Below, piece after piece: positions 12,331 to 22,388 of a stretch of DNA of 64,000 bases (within the stretch, counting starts at the first letter, position 1; each line of letters starts with the position of its first letter). A program made the position numbers and the translations under genes. The stretch lies in NCBI GenBank assembly GCA_036250195.1, contig JAVHZZ010000005.1:125492098-125556097 (forward strand), written 5' to 3'. Origin of the DNA: Mixophyes australis. Taxonomy: Eukaryota > Chordata > Amphibia > Anura > Limnodynastidae. The notes beneath the pieces are model-generated. The model saw nothing but the letters and a program-made list of their open reading frames with translations, did not search any database and was not told the origin of the DNA.

Positions 12331-13175
12331 AAGGGTGTAACATTAGGAGTTGCAGTTAGAGTAGTGGCTATGAGGTCCAGAAGTGAAGGGAACCTGTCAT
12401 TGCAGGATCGCACCGTCCTCTATGCAGCACCAGCTTACCCAGAGGCCATCACTCAGCTCTTATAAGAGTGGATACCTCTTCTGAAAGTGTATGCATTGGA
12501 CAGTACATACTCAGAAGAGACTGTATCGAAAGCATTGCGACGGTCACGGAAGTGAGAACAGCATTGCTGGGCTCCTATTCAAAATTTGCTATAGGTCCGG
12601 CAATGCCGCCCCTGAGTGTGACACTCTGTAACCTCAAAAACCATCAGAGCAACCCATGGGCAGTGCTGCCAAGAGGAATTCAGGGCCCCAGTACAACAAC
12701 TTCATGGGGCCCCCCTTATAGCTGAGAATAAAAATTGTTTTGTGCTGCACAAAAATAATACACAAATTTTTTTTTGGTGCGGCACAAAAAATTTGTATGA
12801 CCATACCCACAAAAAATGTGTGTGTGGTCGTACAATTGGGGGCGTGGCTATGAATCACTTGACGTGCCCAGGAAACTATCTTACAGAAAAAAACCTGCAT
12901 TGTTGTGTACATCATTAAACGGTCACCAAAAATTGGGCTTGTCCCACTAGAATAACAACAACTCACACACTCTTCTGCTCTCTCCTACCTGTTCTTCTCA
13001 CTTTCACTACCTGTGGCTGCAGGTTTCCTTAGTTGCGGTTTGTCTGGATCCTGGAATGTTGGGGGCCCTGTTTGAAAAAAAAAAATGGGTACATTTAGAA
13101 AATTACAGCCAGCCCCGGCGTTAAATCAATAGCACCCACGATTAAAAATTAGGCCTTCCTCCAGCCCCAACATTA
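12331..13175. other. Dispersed-repeat DNA without genes
   Basis: The text around 12650-12760 (GGGCCCC blocks, GGGGCCCCCC) looks like the end of a GC-rich transposable element whose other end may be near 14760-14850 (CCCGGGCCGGGCCCC). I could not define ends or duplications. Confidence 0.35.
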
Positions 13176-13188
13176 AAATAATAGTATT

Positions 13189-13498
13189 GTATACCCTGGA
13201 GGGTAGATGTCCTGTTTTCAAAATGTATTTTTATGGTTGATTGGGTTTAATACGGCCAGTCTCCAACTCTTGCCCCCCTATCTGTCCCCCCCCCTCCCCC
13301 TTGAAGTCTTTGTCTTATATGTATTCAAATGTTTCTTGTGTTATTGTTTGTTGTTTCTTTTTTAATTGTTTGTTTATGGGCAGTTCTGACGGATTTATTG
13401 GATCTACATTATGCACTGTACTCTGTTGTAACTGCCATGTTTGTTACATATTCTTTTACTCAAAACTTAATAAAAACCTTTTAAGTAAAAAAATAAAT
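13189..13498 (+). mobile_element. 5'-truncated L1-type LINE 3' end
   Basis: Bounded by a 13-bp duplication AAATAATAGTATT at 13176-13188 and 13499-13511. It ends with AATAAAAACCTTTTAAG followed by an A-rich tail (AAAAAAATAAATAA), as expected of target-primed reverse transcription by an L1-like element. Only about 310 bp of 3' non-coding sequence is present. Confidence 0.75.
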
Positions 13499-13511
13499 AA
13501 ATAATAGTATT

Positions 13512-13900
13512 CACATTTAATAAATAAACCTATTTCCCCTCCCTACAAACAACCCCAGCAATAAATTATTAGTATTTACATTTCAGAAATATACCTATTT
13601 TCCGCAACCATCACTGACATAAATAATTCATAGGCACATTTAATTAAGAGATTCTCCTCCACATTCAGTAGCCTCCAAATCACCCCATTTTAAATTAATA
13701 GTCAACACTATAAAATTGCCCATCCATTACCCCACAAACAAAATTGCACCCATTAATTAGCCACCACTCACCTCACACTACATTGCCACAAGCCCCCTGT
13801 GCCATCACACACACATTACTGTGCCCCTTCATCACCATGTTGTGCCCCTTTATGATCACACTGCGCCCTCCATGCTGCTTTTTCCCTGCACCTGGCCCCC
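13512..13900. repeat. Short AT-rich tandem repeat
   Basis: Three related units of roughly 70 bp containing AATAATAGTATT / AATTATTAGTATT, CACATTTAATAAATA / TACATTTCAGAAATA and ACCTATTT followed by a C-rich part, decaying toward 13690. The first unit hosts the L1-type insertion. Confidence 0.45.
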
Positions 13901-14530
13901 ATCATCACACTGTGCCATGCTGCTGCCCCCCGACTTCATCACACTGTGCCATCCTGCCCCCCCTCTCCTTCATCACTGTGCTATGCTGCCCTCCCTCTCT
14001 TTCATCACTGTGCCATCCTGCCCCCCGTTTCCATCACTGTGCCATCCTACCCCCCCTCTCCATCACTGTGCCATCCTGCCCCCCTCTCCATCACTGTGCC
14101 ATCCTGCCCCCCCCCACTCAGTGCCTTTCTGCTGCCCCCCCTTTTTTCCTCATACTGTACCTCTCTCTTCCCCCTTTTCCCTCATACTGTGCCTCTCTCC
14201 CCCCCCTTTTTCCTCATACTGTACCTCTCTCTCCCCCCTTTTCCCTCATACTGTGCCTCTCTCTCCCCCCTTTTTCCTCATATTGTGCCTCTCTCTCCCC
14301 CCCTTTTTCCTCATACTGTGCCTCTCTCTCCCCCCCTTTTTCCTCATGGTGTGTCTCTCTCTCCTCCCTTTTTTCTTCATACTGTGCCTCTCTCTACCCC
14401 CTTTTTCTTCATATTGTGCCTCTCTCTCCCCCCTTTTTCCTCAAGGTGTGCCTCTCTCTCCCCCCTTTATCCTCATGGTGTGCCTCTCTCTCCCCCCTTT
14501 ATCCTCATGGTGTGCCTCCCCCCCCCCCCC
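13900..14530. repeat. C-rich minisatellite, units about 30 bp
   Basis: Two related blocks. At 13900-14115 the unit contains CATCACTGTGCCATCCTGCC; at 14140-14525 it contains CCTCATACTGTGCCTCTCTC plus a C tract and T tract. The array keeps all three plus frames open for 200-355 codons, but the products are only Pro/Ser/Leu repeats with no independent sign of coding. Poly-C runs vary in length between units. Confidence 0.85.
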
Positions 14531-14854
14531 TGTTGGTCCTCTGTGCTTTTCTCCCGGCAGTCAGTGTAAACAGAGCAGAAAGGAAGGAGGAGGGTCGCTG
14601 GCGCCGCGATCACGAGTATCTTTTTTTTTTTCTTTTACTACCCTGCTCCCCCCACCGACAAAGGGTTGGAGCCCCGACCCACCAAACCCCCCCCACCCCC
14701 GCACAAAAAAAAAATCTTAAAAAAAAAAAAGTACGTTTAAAAAAAAACAAAAACCTGAACAGTGAGGGCCCGGGCCGGGCCCCCTGGCATGCCCGGGGTC
14801 TGGGTAATTAGAACCCACCCCTCACCCTCTCCGCGGCCCTACCTATGAGACCAT

Positions 14855-15167
14855 TATAAAGTCTCCATGCTAAGACAGCAACACAGTACACTACCATGCA
14901 GAGCACTGCTGTTACCACGCTATGATAACAACACAGAACAACATATAGTACAATTACTATCCTCACCCTATGTGACACAGTCAACCGTCATACAAGACAG
15001 TGTTTATCCCACCATTAAACAGTGACAAGGAATCATCACACAGGTTAGTGACTGACCGTACATTATGACAGTAGGCACAGGAAACCATTATACAGTGCAG
15101 TGTCTTAACCATATTGTGAGAGTGACACAATGAATGAGCATACAGATCAGCGTCTCTCTATATACTA
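14855..15167. repeat. Decayed ~50-bp tandem repeat, second segment
   Basis: Units at about 14866, 14917, 14967, 15011, 15061 and 15110, each with a variant of CTATGACAGTGACACAG followed by an AATCATCATACAG-like block. The retrovirus inserted directly into this array. Confidence 0.65.
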
Positions 15168-15781
15168 TGTCGAAGTCAGCAAATTGGATAAAGTCATTTC
15201 AATTAAAGTCTAGCAAACTTGGTTGTCTTTGTCTGAAAAGATGCGTACGGTACGCATCGACGTACAAGGGCACGCTACGGCGTGAAAGGGCGTACGCATC
15301 CACTACACGTGGCAGCAACAGTAATTGGTCTTTTACCATACATTCGCACAAACACGCATATTTATAAAATAGTACACATTATTGGTAGTTGCAACACATA
15401 GTCAGTTATGTCGAAATATAGTAGTATTTATATGTTATATCAGAGTTACATGCATATTAGTGAAATACACAGAACGGGTTAAAGGAATAACATCATGAGT
15501 GGTATCATAATGAACCTTGTTACATATCCTACTGTTTGGTGCGCTCTGCGAGGGAATCGCAGAGTGCATACGCAAGTTATGAATGATAGGGAATTATGAA
15601 CTACTTAAGACTAAGGAATTCTGGCGGGAAGAGCAGAGCATACCCCCTGCAGAGATGACCCCCTCCTTTGGATTCCTTAGGATGAACCAGCCAATGATTG
15701 ACGACCCCTTGGACATTCCTGAGACCCGGACCAATAGATGCAAGCCATACCATCTTCATTGTATTACTGTATTTGATTGTG

Positions 15782-15789
15782 TATATAAG
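15782..15789 (+). promoter_or_regulatory. LTR TATA box
   Basis: TATATAAG, about 150 bp before the AATAAA of the same LTR, the usual spacing for U3/R. Repeated at 24787-24794 in the 3' LTR. Confidence 0.8.
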
Positions 15790-15930
15790 CAGCAGCTTGT
15801 GATCCAGAGTGCAGACTTCTTGTCCCCAGACTTCAGGATTGAATGACTGCACTGGATCCAGAGCGCCTGCGATAAGTAACGGCTGTATTTACTATTACTT
15901 CGCTTGAGCATATTTTTTCCACTTATTGCG

Positions 15931-15936
15931 AATAAA
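15931..15936 (+). terminator. LTR polyadenylation signal
   Basis: AATAAA followed by a TTTGTGCGTTGG GT-rich stretch. In the 3' LTR the same signal (24936-24941) would end the viral transcripts. Confidence 0.75.
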
Positions 15937-16008
15937 TCTTTGTGCGTTGGAAACACAAATCGAGGTTCGACAATCGTTATTGGTTAGCGACAATACGCAC
16001 ATAACAAT

Positions 16009-16026
16009 TGGGGGCTCGTGAGCTTT
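16009..16026 (+). promoter_or_regulatory. Primer binding site, tRNA-Pro type
   Basis: Two bases after the LTR's terminal CA. The first 11 bases, TGGGGGCTCGT, fit the complement of the tRNA-Pro 3' end used by many gammaretroviruses; the following bases (GAGC) do not. Either a weakened Pro site or a related tRNA. Confidence 0.7.
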
Positions 16027-16104
16027 GGAGGTTTCGTTGCCGATGATACGCAAGACCAACGGATTTCGGTTCCTCAACAAAGGGTGGAGACGCGTCATAA
16101 ACGG

Positions 16105-16110
16105 GTAAGA
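16105..16110 (+). promoter_or_regulatory. Candidate splice donor in the leader
   Basis: CGG followed by GTAAGA, a near-consensus 5' splice site about 100 bp after the primer site and before gag. It could pair with the acceptors at 22350 or 22387 to make env mRNA. Prediction from sequence only. Confidence 0.5.
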
Positions 16111-17000
16111 ACGCATGGTGTTCAAAACCTGAATTTTACTCTGTGTTGCGAAACCGAATGTCCGTTTTGCATTATCTAGGGCACGCTAACTAGAACCTAG
16201 GGACAAAAGAGAAAACTGTTTCTTTTTTCTGTCATTGTGCGTTTTAACTGTATTGCATTGTTTAGCGTATGTGTACTTCCTGCTGTGCGTACGCGAACTT
16301 CCGGTAAACTTGCCACGTGGTTAAACAATCGTTTTGATAGTTATTATACATGCATAGTATAATTACTTGTGAAAGCCTCTGAGACATTATTACTATTGTT
16401 GGGAACTTTTGATTTTCTGCGCAGAAAAGGTGTATAGTGTGTGATGTTGTAACGTAGATACACTGTTTTATTGTTGAGGTGCTCAGTTGCTGTCTGATGA
16501 GGCGGATTGCCCAACTGAAGGACGGTATACAGGGCAGGTATACCGAATGCGAAAACTGGGTTTTCGCAAAGCGCTACCAATAGATCGCAAGGTTTGCTAA
16601 TAATTAGTATTGGTAGGCAGTGCGATCCGGTCGCACCGTTAGTGCGAATTGGTGAAGCAGCTAGGAGGAATTATACTGGAAAGGCAGGTTGATTGCATCG
16701 ACTTTGCGCTCCCAGCGATAATAAACTCAGCAGATTTTGTGGTTTAGCCAGGGTATCGAGGAGCTGATAGCCCTTGGGGCCCACAGTGATATTTCTGTAT
16801 TAGGGAAAAGCGAGTGAGCGCGGCTAAAGGAAATACGTTCACCGAGGATTATAGATCTCTAGCGGTGAGTATAGCAACAGAGTTGAAATTATTAGGTGGA
16901 AAGAACAGAGCATTGCGGTGTGTCTGTATTTCACATTTGGCCGGAAGGAACAGAGCATTGCGGTGTGTCTGTGTTCCGGGTAGAAGGTATATTGTTCAAC

Positions 17001-18620
17001 ATGGGTGCTAAGCATACGCTAGAGATGGTCAGTGTACTGCCTAAGGAAGGCCCTATTGGTTCAGCGAGGTTTCTCATGTGTAAGAAGTATGGAGCATATG
17101 CAACTGTGTATTGTGACACGTGGGTCGGGATGACCAAAGCTTGTGATAGGCCTTTCCCAACAATAGGGAGTTTTAATGCAGAGGTACTGAATACTGTAAA
17201 AGATAGAATATGGTTGATCAAGTCAACGAAAAAGAGAAATAGACATAATGATTGTTTAAAATTGTGGCAAATGGAAGGTAACACGTGGCAGAGCAGCGAA
17301 TGCAAACCGGAAATAGGCGTGGCGAAAAGCGCGCGCAAGGCGGATGTAACCATTGAGAAGCGTGGCGAACTCAGCGCAAGCGCGCCCCCGCCACCTTATG
17401 TGGCGGGAGGGGTAAGTACAGCCGTTGGTAAAACTGAAAATAGAAAAATTACTAAGTTGTACCCTGTTTTAAATCAGTTTCAATCAAGTGTATCTGAAAA
17501 CGAAGATGAACCCACTGTGATTTCGGCCATTGCCCATGCTGTTAATGTACTAGAGGCTCAGCGCAAGTATGAGAAAATGGCTGAGATAGGTGAGAGTAGC
17601 GTGATCACTAGGAGTGAAAGTGTTCTAAATCTAGGGCCTGTAAATCCTGTAGCGTCCCCTGAAGTTAGTGTACCAGAGGGTGTGTTCCCGGTCCGCACAA
17701 TATCAGTTCCCAATGGGAAACCGGATAAGGATGGTGTAGTTCCTTTAAGAAATGTTACAATGCATTGTCCCTGGACTAGATCAGAATTACGTTCCATTAT
17801 GACTGAATTCCCAGATCCTAGAAAAGAGTTAGCTAAATGTCAGAAATTTGTTAAAGACTTAGGGAATGCTCATGAACCAACCAGTAAGGATTGGCGGGTA
17901 GTGTTGAGGGCGTGTCTTCCTCCCAATACTAACATACAAAAATTTATTGGAGATTGTTTGTTGGAGGAAGATGACACCCTGACTGATGAGATTAACCAAC
18001 GGAATATAGAACAAATTGTCAAACACTTAGCCATCTGTTTTCCAGTAGTAGTAAATTGGAGTAAGATTTTCAACATTAAACAAAAGGATAGTGAAACTGC
18101 CTCAGATTACTTTGCTAGAGCTATAACAGCGATTGCACGATTTACTGGGATATCCAACATAAGTGAGGACCCACATCACAGAGAGGTAGCTGTAGGGGTA
18201 CTGATGGATGGCCTTAGGGAAAATTTAAAGACGAGAGTACAAACCACATTACCTAATTGGAGAGGCGTCACGGTAGACTTCCTTAGGGAGTCTGCTGTGG
18301 AGCATGACAAGAACCTTTTTAGAAAAAGTGAAGAGAAAAGTGATAGGTTAATGACGGTAAGTATACAGGCTCTAGAAGGGGTGCATACACGACCACCAGC
18401 ATACAACCCATATAACAGGAAACCTAAAGTGATCAGGTGTTTCAACTGTAATGAGGAAGGACATTACAGGAGAGATTGTAATAAAGAAAGACTCAATACA
18501 CATAGGGGTGGGTCACATAGATATCCTCCAAGAAAGGATTCACATAGACTAGAAGACTCACATCTGACCGCGCATATTACGGCAGCAAATGCTGCGCGGG
18601 AAATCAATAGTCAGCGCTAG
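17001..18620 (+). CDS. gag: Gag polyprotein
   Basis: The structural polyprotein forming matrix, capsid and nucleocapsid, 539 residues. I chose the ATG at 17001 because it gives MGAKH, a Met-Gly myristoylation start; an open in-frame extension back to 16896 lacks an ATG and contains a 45-bp-spaced duplication. Visible features: a PPPY late-budding motif at residues 130-133, a second candidate PPAY at 465-468, a capsid-like region from about residue 250 (PWTRSEL onward), and one canonical CX2CX4HX4C zinc knuckle at residues 480-493 (CFNCNEEGHYRRDC), followed by a basic tail. It ends at a TAG (18618-18620) that is in frame with pol, so Gag-Pol is probably made by stop readthrough. No internal break seen. 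Confidence 0.93.
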   Translation: MGAKHTLEMVSVLPKEGPIGSARFLMCKKYGAYATVYCDTWVGMTKACDRPFPTIGSFNAEVLNTVKDRIWLIKSTKKRNRHNDCLKLWQMEGNTWQSSECKPEIGVAKSARKADVTIEKRGELSASAPPPPYVAGGVSTAVGKTENRKITKLYPVLNQFQSSVSENEDEPTVISAIAHAVNVLEAQRKYEKMAEIGESSVITRSESVLNLGPVNPVASPEVSVPEGVFPVRTISVPNGKPDKDGVVPLRNVTMHCPWTRSELRSIMTEFPDPRKELAKCQKFVKDLGNAHEPTSKDWRVVLRACLPPNTNIQKFIGDCLLEEDDTLTDEINQRNIEQIVKHLAICFPVVVNWSKIFNIKQKDSETASDYFARAITAIARFTGISNISEDPHHREVAVGVLMDGLRENLKTRVQTTLPNWRGVTVDFLRESAVEHDKNLFRKSEEKSDRLMTVSIQALEGVHTRPPAYNPYNRKPKVIRCFNCNEEGHYRRDCNKERLNTHRGGSHRYPPRKDSHRLEDSHLTAHITAANAAREINSQR

Positions 18621-18650
18621 GGGTCAGGTCATACCTGTAGTCTACAGCCA
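18618..18650 (+). promoter_or_regulatory. Gag-pol stop readthrough region
   Basis: TAG is followed directly by GGGTCAGGTC and the frame stays open into pro-pol. In gammaretroviruses a UAG followed by a purine-rich G-containing octet and a pseudoknot allows partial readthrough. The purine-rich context is visible here; a pseudoknot was not tested. Confidence 0.7.
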
Positions 18651-21600
18651 GTGAGGTTAACTGAGAGTCAGAGTGAAGAACCAACAATGATAGTTGACAT
18701 AGCTGGCAGGAAACAAACTTTTCTTGTAGATACAGGGGCGGCCCGATCTGTGATAACCTCTCCTTTCAATCTACAGGTGACCAGCAAAACTATTCCAGCT
18801 ATGGGGGTGACGGGAAAAGTGTTACATTATCCTCTAACTAAACCCGCCGAAGTTACTATCGGGCCTCTGCATACTAAGCATTCGTTTCTCTTGGCTGCAG
18901 CGGCTCCTACTAACTTGCTAGGGAGAGACTTGTTATGTAAAATGGGATGTGTCATATACTGTACTTCAGATGGTGTGTTCCTAGATATACCCGAGAAGGT
19001 TGCACATGAGGTACAGGACATATTGGACACCCCTCCAAGGTTAATGTTACACTCTCCTGTTATAGAACAAAGTCCATCTCAAGTAAAGGGGATGTTGCTG
19101 GAAATACCAGGTTCCCTATGGACCAGAGATGGACAGGACACTGGACTGATGGCAAACGTAGCCCCTGTCATGGTCAATCTAAAAAGTGGTAGGATAGCTC
19201 CAAAAATCCCACAGTATCCATTAAAACCGGAGGTGGAACTAGGGGTATATCCTGTTATTGAGAGGCTGTTACAACAAGGGATTTTAATTCGTACAGCCAG
19301 TACAGCAAATAGTCCCATTTTCCCTGTGAAGAAGAGTGGGGGGAGGGGCTATAGATTAGTCCAGGACTTAAGGGGAATTAACAAAGTTGTTGAGAGCCAA
19401 TTCCCCGTAGTGCCGAATCCAGCTGTCATCCTCATGCAGATTCCACCGTCTGCCAGTCATTTTACTGTCATTGATCTATGTTCTGCTTTCTTTTCAGTCC
19501 CTCTTCACCCTGACTGCCAATACCTTTTTGCATTCTCCTACAGGGGATTGCAATACACATGGACCAGACTACCCCAGGGGTTCATTGACAGCCACAGTAT
19601 TTTCTCCCAAGCCTTACATGACTGTTTGCAATCCTTTCAACCCCACAATGGGTCTGTTCTAATTCAATATGTGGACGATTTGTTGTTGTGCTCTGATTCT
19701 TTTATGTCATGTTTACATGATACTAAATTGTTGTTGCTTCATCTTTCACAAACAGGGCACAAGGTGGCAAAGGATAAATTACAGCCATGTCAGACTAAGG
19801 TCAAATACTTAGGACACTGCCTCACTAAGGGGCTAAGACACCTGACAACCGACAGAATTGAGGCCATACAACACATGACCCTGCCGCAGAGCCAGAAGCA
19901 GATTCGTACTTTCTTGGGGATGTGTGGATACTGTAGGTCCTGGATCCCAGGTTTTTCTATTCTGGCATTACCATTGCAGGAGCTAGTCTCCTCCTCAAAA
20001 CCAGAACGTGTCGTACACACAGAAGAGTCAGAGCAAGTGTTCTTTAATCTTAAAGATAGTCTGACAAGAGCACCTGCATTGGGAATACCTGATTATGAAA
20101 AGCCTTTTGAGCTATTTTGTACAGAAGCTGATGGCTGTGCAGCAGGTGTCCTCGCACAGAAACATGGTGACGCTAGTAGACCGGTAGCATACTACAGTGC
20201 ACAATTAGACAATGTGGCAAGGTCACTCCCAACATGTCTCAGAAGTGTAGCAGCAACGGCCCTTCTAGTAAGTAAGAGCGAGGATGTAGTATTAGGACAT
20301 AATTCAACCATCTATACACCCCATGCTGTATCAGCTCTGTTAAATTCAGCCCAAACCAGACATGTTTCTTCAGCTAGATTCACAAAGTGGGAACTAGCCC
20401 TGATGGCACCCTCAAACATCACCATCAAACGATGTAGCACCCTAAATCCAGCTACATACCTTCCGTATGTGTCTCAAGAGACACAAAGGGTGGGAGGTGA
20501 GGAGACCCTGGTTGATGATGAGTTAGGCAAGAATACTGACACGCATGACTGTATGGAACACCTGAATCAGACCTTTACTGCAAGGCCCGACATACGTGAC
20601 ACCCCCTTAGAAAATGTAGATTTTACGTTTTATACAGACGGAAGTTGCCATAGACAGACAGAGACAGGAGAGCTATGTACTGGTTACGCTGTTGTAGACG
20701 ATCAGGATGTGGTAGAAGCTGAACCCCTTGGTCCACCTCACTCAGCCCAGGTGGCGGAACTAGTAGCACTAAGGAGAGCGTGTGAATTGGCAGAGGGTAA
20801 ATCAGCCAACATATATACTGACTCTAGGTACGCCTTCGGGGTAGTGCATGATTTTGGGGCCCTTTGGCGTCTTAGAAACTTTACGACAGCAGCAGGTACA
20901 CCAGTGGCACACTCACAACACATAAAAGGACTTCTGACAGCGATACAGTTACCCAGAACAGTAGCCGTCATAAAGTGCAGAGCCCATACCTTTGAAGAAG
21001 ACCCAGTGTCATTGGGCAACAACAGGGCAGACGAAGCTGCTAAATGGGCAGCAGGGCAACCTATGACTGTATCGACCGAGACTATGATGGTTTTTCAGAC
21101 ATTAGACACGCAGAAATTTATTGAAATGCAAGATTTGTGTTCCCTGCAGGAGAAGGCGGTCTGGAAGGCGAAGGGATGTGGTCAAGAGTCCTCAGGAATC
21201 TGGAGGGATGGACAAGGTAAGCCTGTAGCTCCCCGAACATACTATCCAAGCCTGGCTGAAGCAGCACACGGCCTGACTCACCTGGGTAAAGAAGGTATGT
21301 GCAAACTGGTGAGAGCATACTGGTGTGCTCCCGGATTTTCCTCTCAAGCTGGTAAGAAAGCAATGTCATGTCTTACTTGTTTGAGGAAAAATGTTGGGAA
21401 AACTATTCCAACTGAGCCATCCCACATCCCTCCTACAGACGGACCTTTTCAGGTAATACAAATTGACTATATCCAACTACCACCGTGCAGGAATCTAAAG
21501 TATGTGTTAGTGTGTATTGATGTGTTTTCCGGTTGGGTAAAAGCATATCTGGCAGCCACTAATACTGCTGTGTTCACTGCAAAGAAAATTGTACAAGACT

Positions 21601-22295
21601 TTGTGTGTAGGTTCGGTATCCCTAGAATCATTGAAAGTGATAGGGGTACCCATTTTACTGGTGATGTCTTCCAAAATATGTGTAAACTCATGGGAATCAG
21701 TAGCAGACTTCACACCCCTTACCAACCACAAGCCAGTGGTAAGGTGGAGAGAGTAAACGGTACTATCAAGAACAAACTAGGTAAGATAATGGCTGAAACT
21801 GGGTTGGCATGGCCTGAGGCTTTGCCGTTGGTCCTCCACAGCATTCGAACCACTCCTAGACCTCCTCTTAATCTGTCCCCCTTTGAGATACTGTTCGGAC
21901 GACAACCTCATTTGATCGTGAGTCCACAAGACGACTTAAAGTGTAATAATGAAGTGACTGTACAATATCTTATAAGAATGAGTAGACAGCTGAAACAACA
22001 ACAACAAAAACTAAAAATGCTGTCACCTGGTATGCCAGAGACGAACTGTCATGATGTTGAACCTGGAGACTATGTTATGATCTGCAATTTCTTACGTTCA
22101 GGTTGTTTAACAGACCGTTGGGAAGGCCCGTACCAAGTGCTGCTGACCAGTACTACATCACTGAAGGTTGCAGAGAGAGACACTTGGGTCCATTCCACCC
22201 ACTGCAGGAGAGTCCATAATCCGGAGAAAGTGCAAGACAAGACCCAGACCGACGACATAGAGCTGTCACTTGTGAGCCTGTTCCGGGAGACCTAA
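18621..22295 (+). CDS. pol: Pro-Pol: protease, reverse transcriptase, RNase H, integrase
   Basis: 1,224 codons counted from the codon after the gag TAG. Order: aspartic protease with DTGA at 37-40; reverse transcriptase with LPQGF and the active-site YVDD at 350-353; RNase H beginning near 670 with its first Asp at 673 (FYTDGSC) and a later TDSRYAF; integrase with an HHCC zinc site (H883, H887, C917, C920), a DD35E core (D949, D1007, E1043) and a GPY/F motif at 1169-1171. All named catalytic residues are present and no frameshift was found. No dUTPase or chromodomain. The apparent start at 18651 is not an ATG, consistent with expression only as a Gag fusion. Confidence 0.94.
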   Translation, partial: GSGHTCSLQPVRLTESQSEEPTMIVDIAGRKQTFLVDTGAARSVITSPFNLQVTSKTIPAMGVTGKVLHYPLTKPAEVTIGPLHTKHSFLLAAAAPTNLLGRDLLCKMGCVIYCTSDGVFLDIPEKVAHEVQDILDTPPRLMLHSPVIEQSPSQVKGMLLEIPGSLWTRDGQDTGLMANVAPVMVNLKSGRIAPKIPQYPLKPEVELGVYPVIERLLQQGILIRTASTANSPIFPVKKSGGRGYRLVQDLRGINKVVESQFPVVPNPAVILMQIPPSASHFTVIDLCSAFFSVPLHPDCQYLFAFSYRGLQYTWTRLPQGFIDSHSIFSQALHDCLQSFQPHNGSVLIQYVDDLLLCSDSFMSCLHDTKLLLLHLSQTGHKVAKDKLQPCQTKVKYLGHCLTKGLRHLTTDRIEAIQHMTLPQSQKQIRTFLGMCGYCRSWIPGFSILALPLQELVSSSKPERVVHTEESEQVFFNLKDSLTRAPALGIPDYEKPFELFCTEADGCAAGVLAQKHGDASRPVAYYSAQLDNVARSLPTCLRSVAATALLVSKSEDVVLGHNSTIYTPHAVSALLNSAQTRHVSSARFTKWELALMAPSNITIKRCSTLNPATYLPYVSQETQRVGGEETLVDDELGKNTDTHDCMEHLNQTFTARPDIRDTPLENVDFTFYTDGSCHRQTETGELCTGYAVVDDQDVVEAEPLGPPHSAQVAELVALRRACELAEGKSANIYTDSRYAFGVVHDFGALWRLRNFTTAAGTPVAHSQHIKGLLTAIQLPRTVAVIKCRAHTFEEDPVSLGNNRADEAAKWAAGQPMTVSTETMMVFQTLDTQKFIEMQDLCSLQEKAVWKAKGCGQESSGIWRDGQGKPVAPRTYYPSLAEAAHGLTHLGKEGMCKLVRAYWCAPGFSSQAGKKAMSCLTCLRKNVGKTIPTEPSHIPPTDGPFQVIQIDYIQLPPCRNLKYVLVCIDVFSGWVKAYLAATNTAVFTAKKIVQDFVCRFGIPRIIESDRGTHFTGDVFQNMCKLMGISSRLHTPYQPQASGKVERVNGTIKNKLGKIMAETGLAWPEALPLVLHSIRTTPRPPLNLSPFEILFGRQPHLIVSPQDDLKCNNEVTVQYLIRMSRQLKQQQQKLKMLSPGMPETNCHDVEPGDYVMICNFLRSGCLTDRWEGPYQVLLTSTTSLKVAERDTWVHSTHCRRVHNPEKVQDKTQTDDIELSLVSLFRET

Positions 22296-22349
22296 AGCCT
22301 GCAGTTGAGACACCTGAACCAGAGACGTTGCCTTAGAACTATCTTTCCA

Positions 22350-22388
22350 GCGATGGAGTGGCGGTTTTTGTTTTTCTTTTGTTCCAGG
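22350..22388 (+). promoter_or_regulatory. Candidate env splice acceptors
   Basis: CTATCTTTCCAG ends at 22350, two bases before the env ATG. A second, stronger-looking pyrimidine tract ending TTCCAG at 22387 lies just inside env. The first keeps the ATG in the spliced exon; the second would remove it. Confidence 0.4.

Larger units (their letters stand above)
15168..16006 (+). repeat. Retroviral 5' LTR
   Basis: Begins TGTCGAAGTC and ends GCACATAACA. The U3 part has two short inverted repeats: GATGCGTACGGTACGCATC near 15240 and CTCTGCGAGGGAATCGCAGAG near 15543. The TATA box is at 15782 and the polyadenylation signal at 15931, so R starts near 15810 and U5 is about 60 bp. Confidence 0.95.

Noticed and set aside
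13744..14811. 355-codon plus-strand open frame
   Set aside because: It runs through a C-rich minisatellite and all three frames are open; the product is a low-complexity Pro/Ser/Leu repeat.
15601..15852. Open frames inside the LTRs (also 24606-24857)
   Set aside because: They cover the U3/R promoter region, are short, and lack known accessory-protein features; identical in both LTRs simply because the LTRs are.
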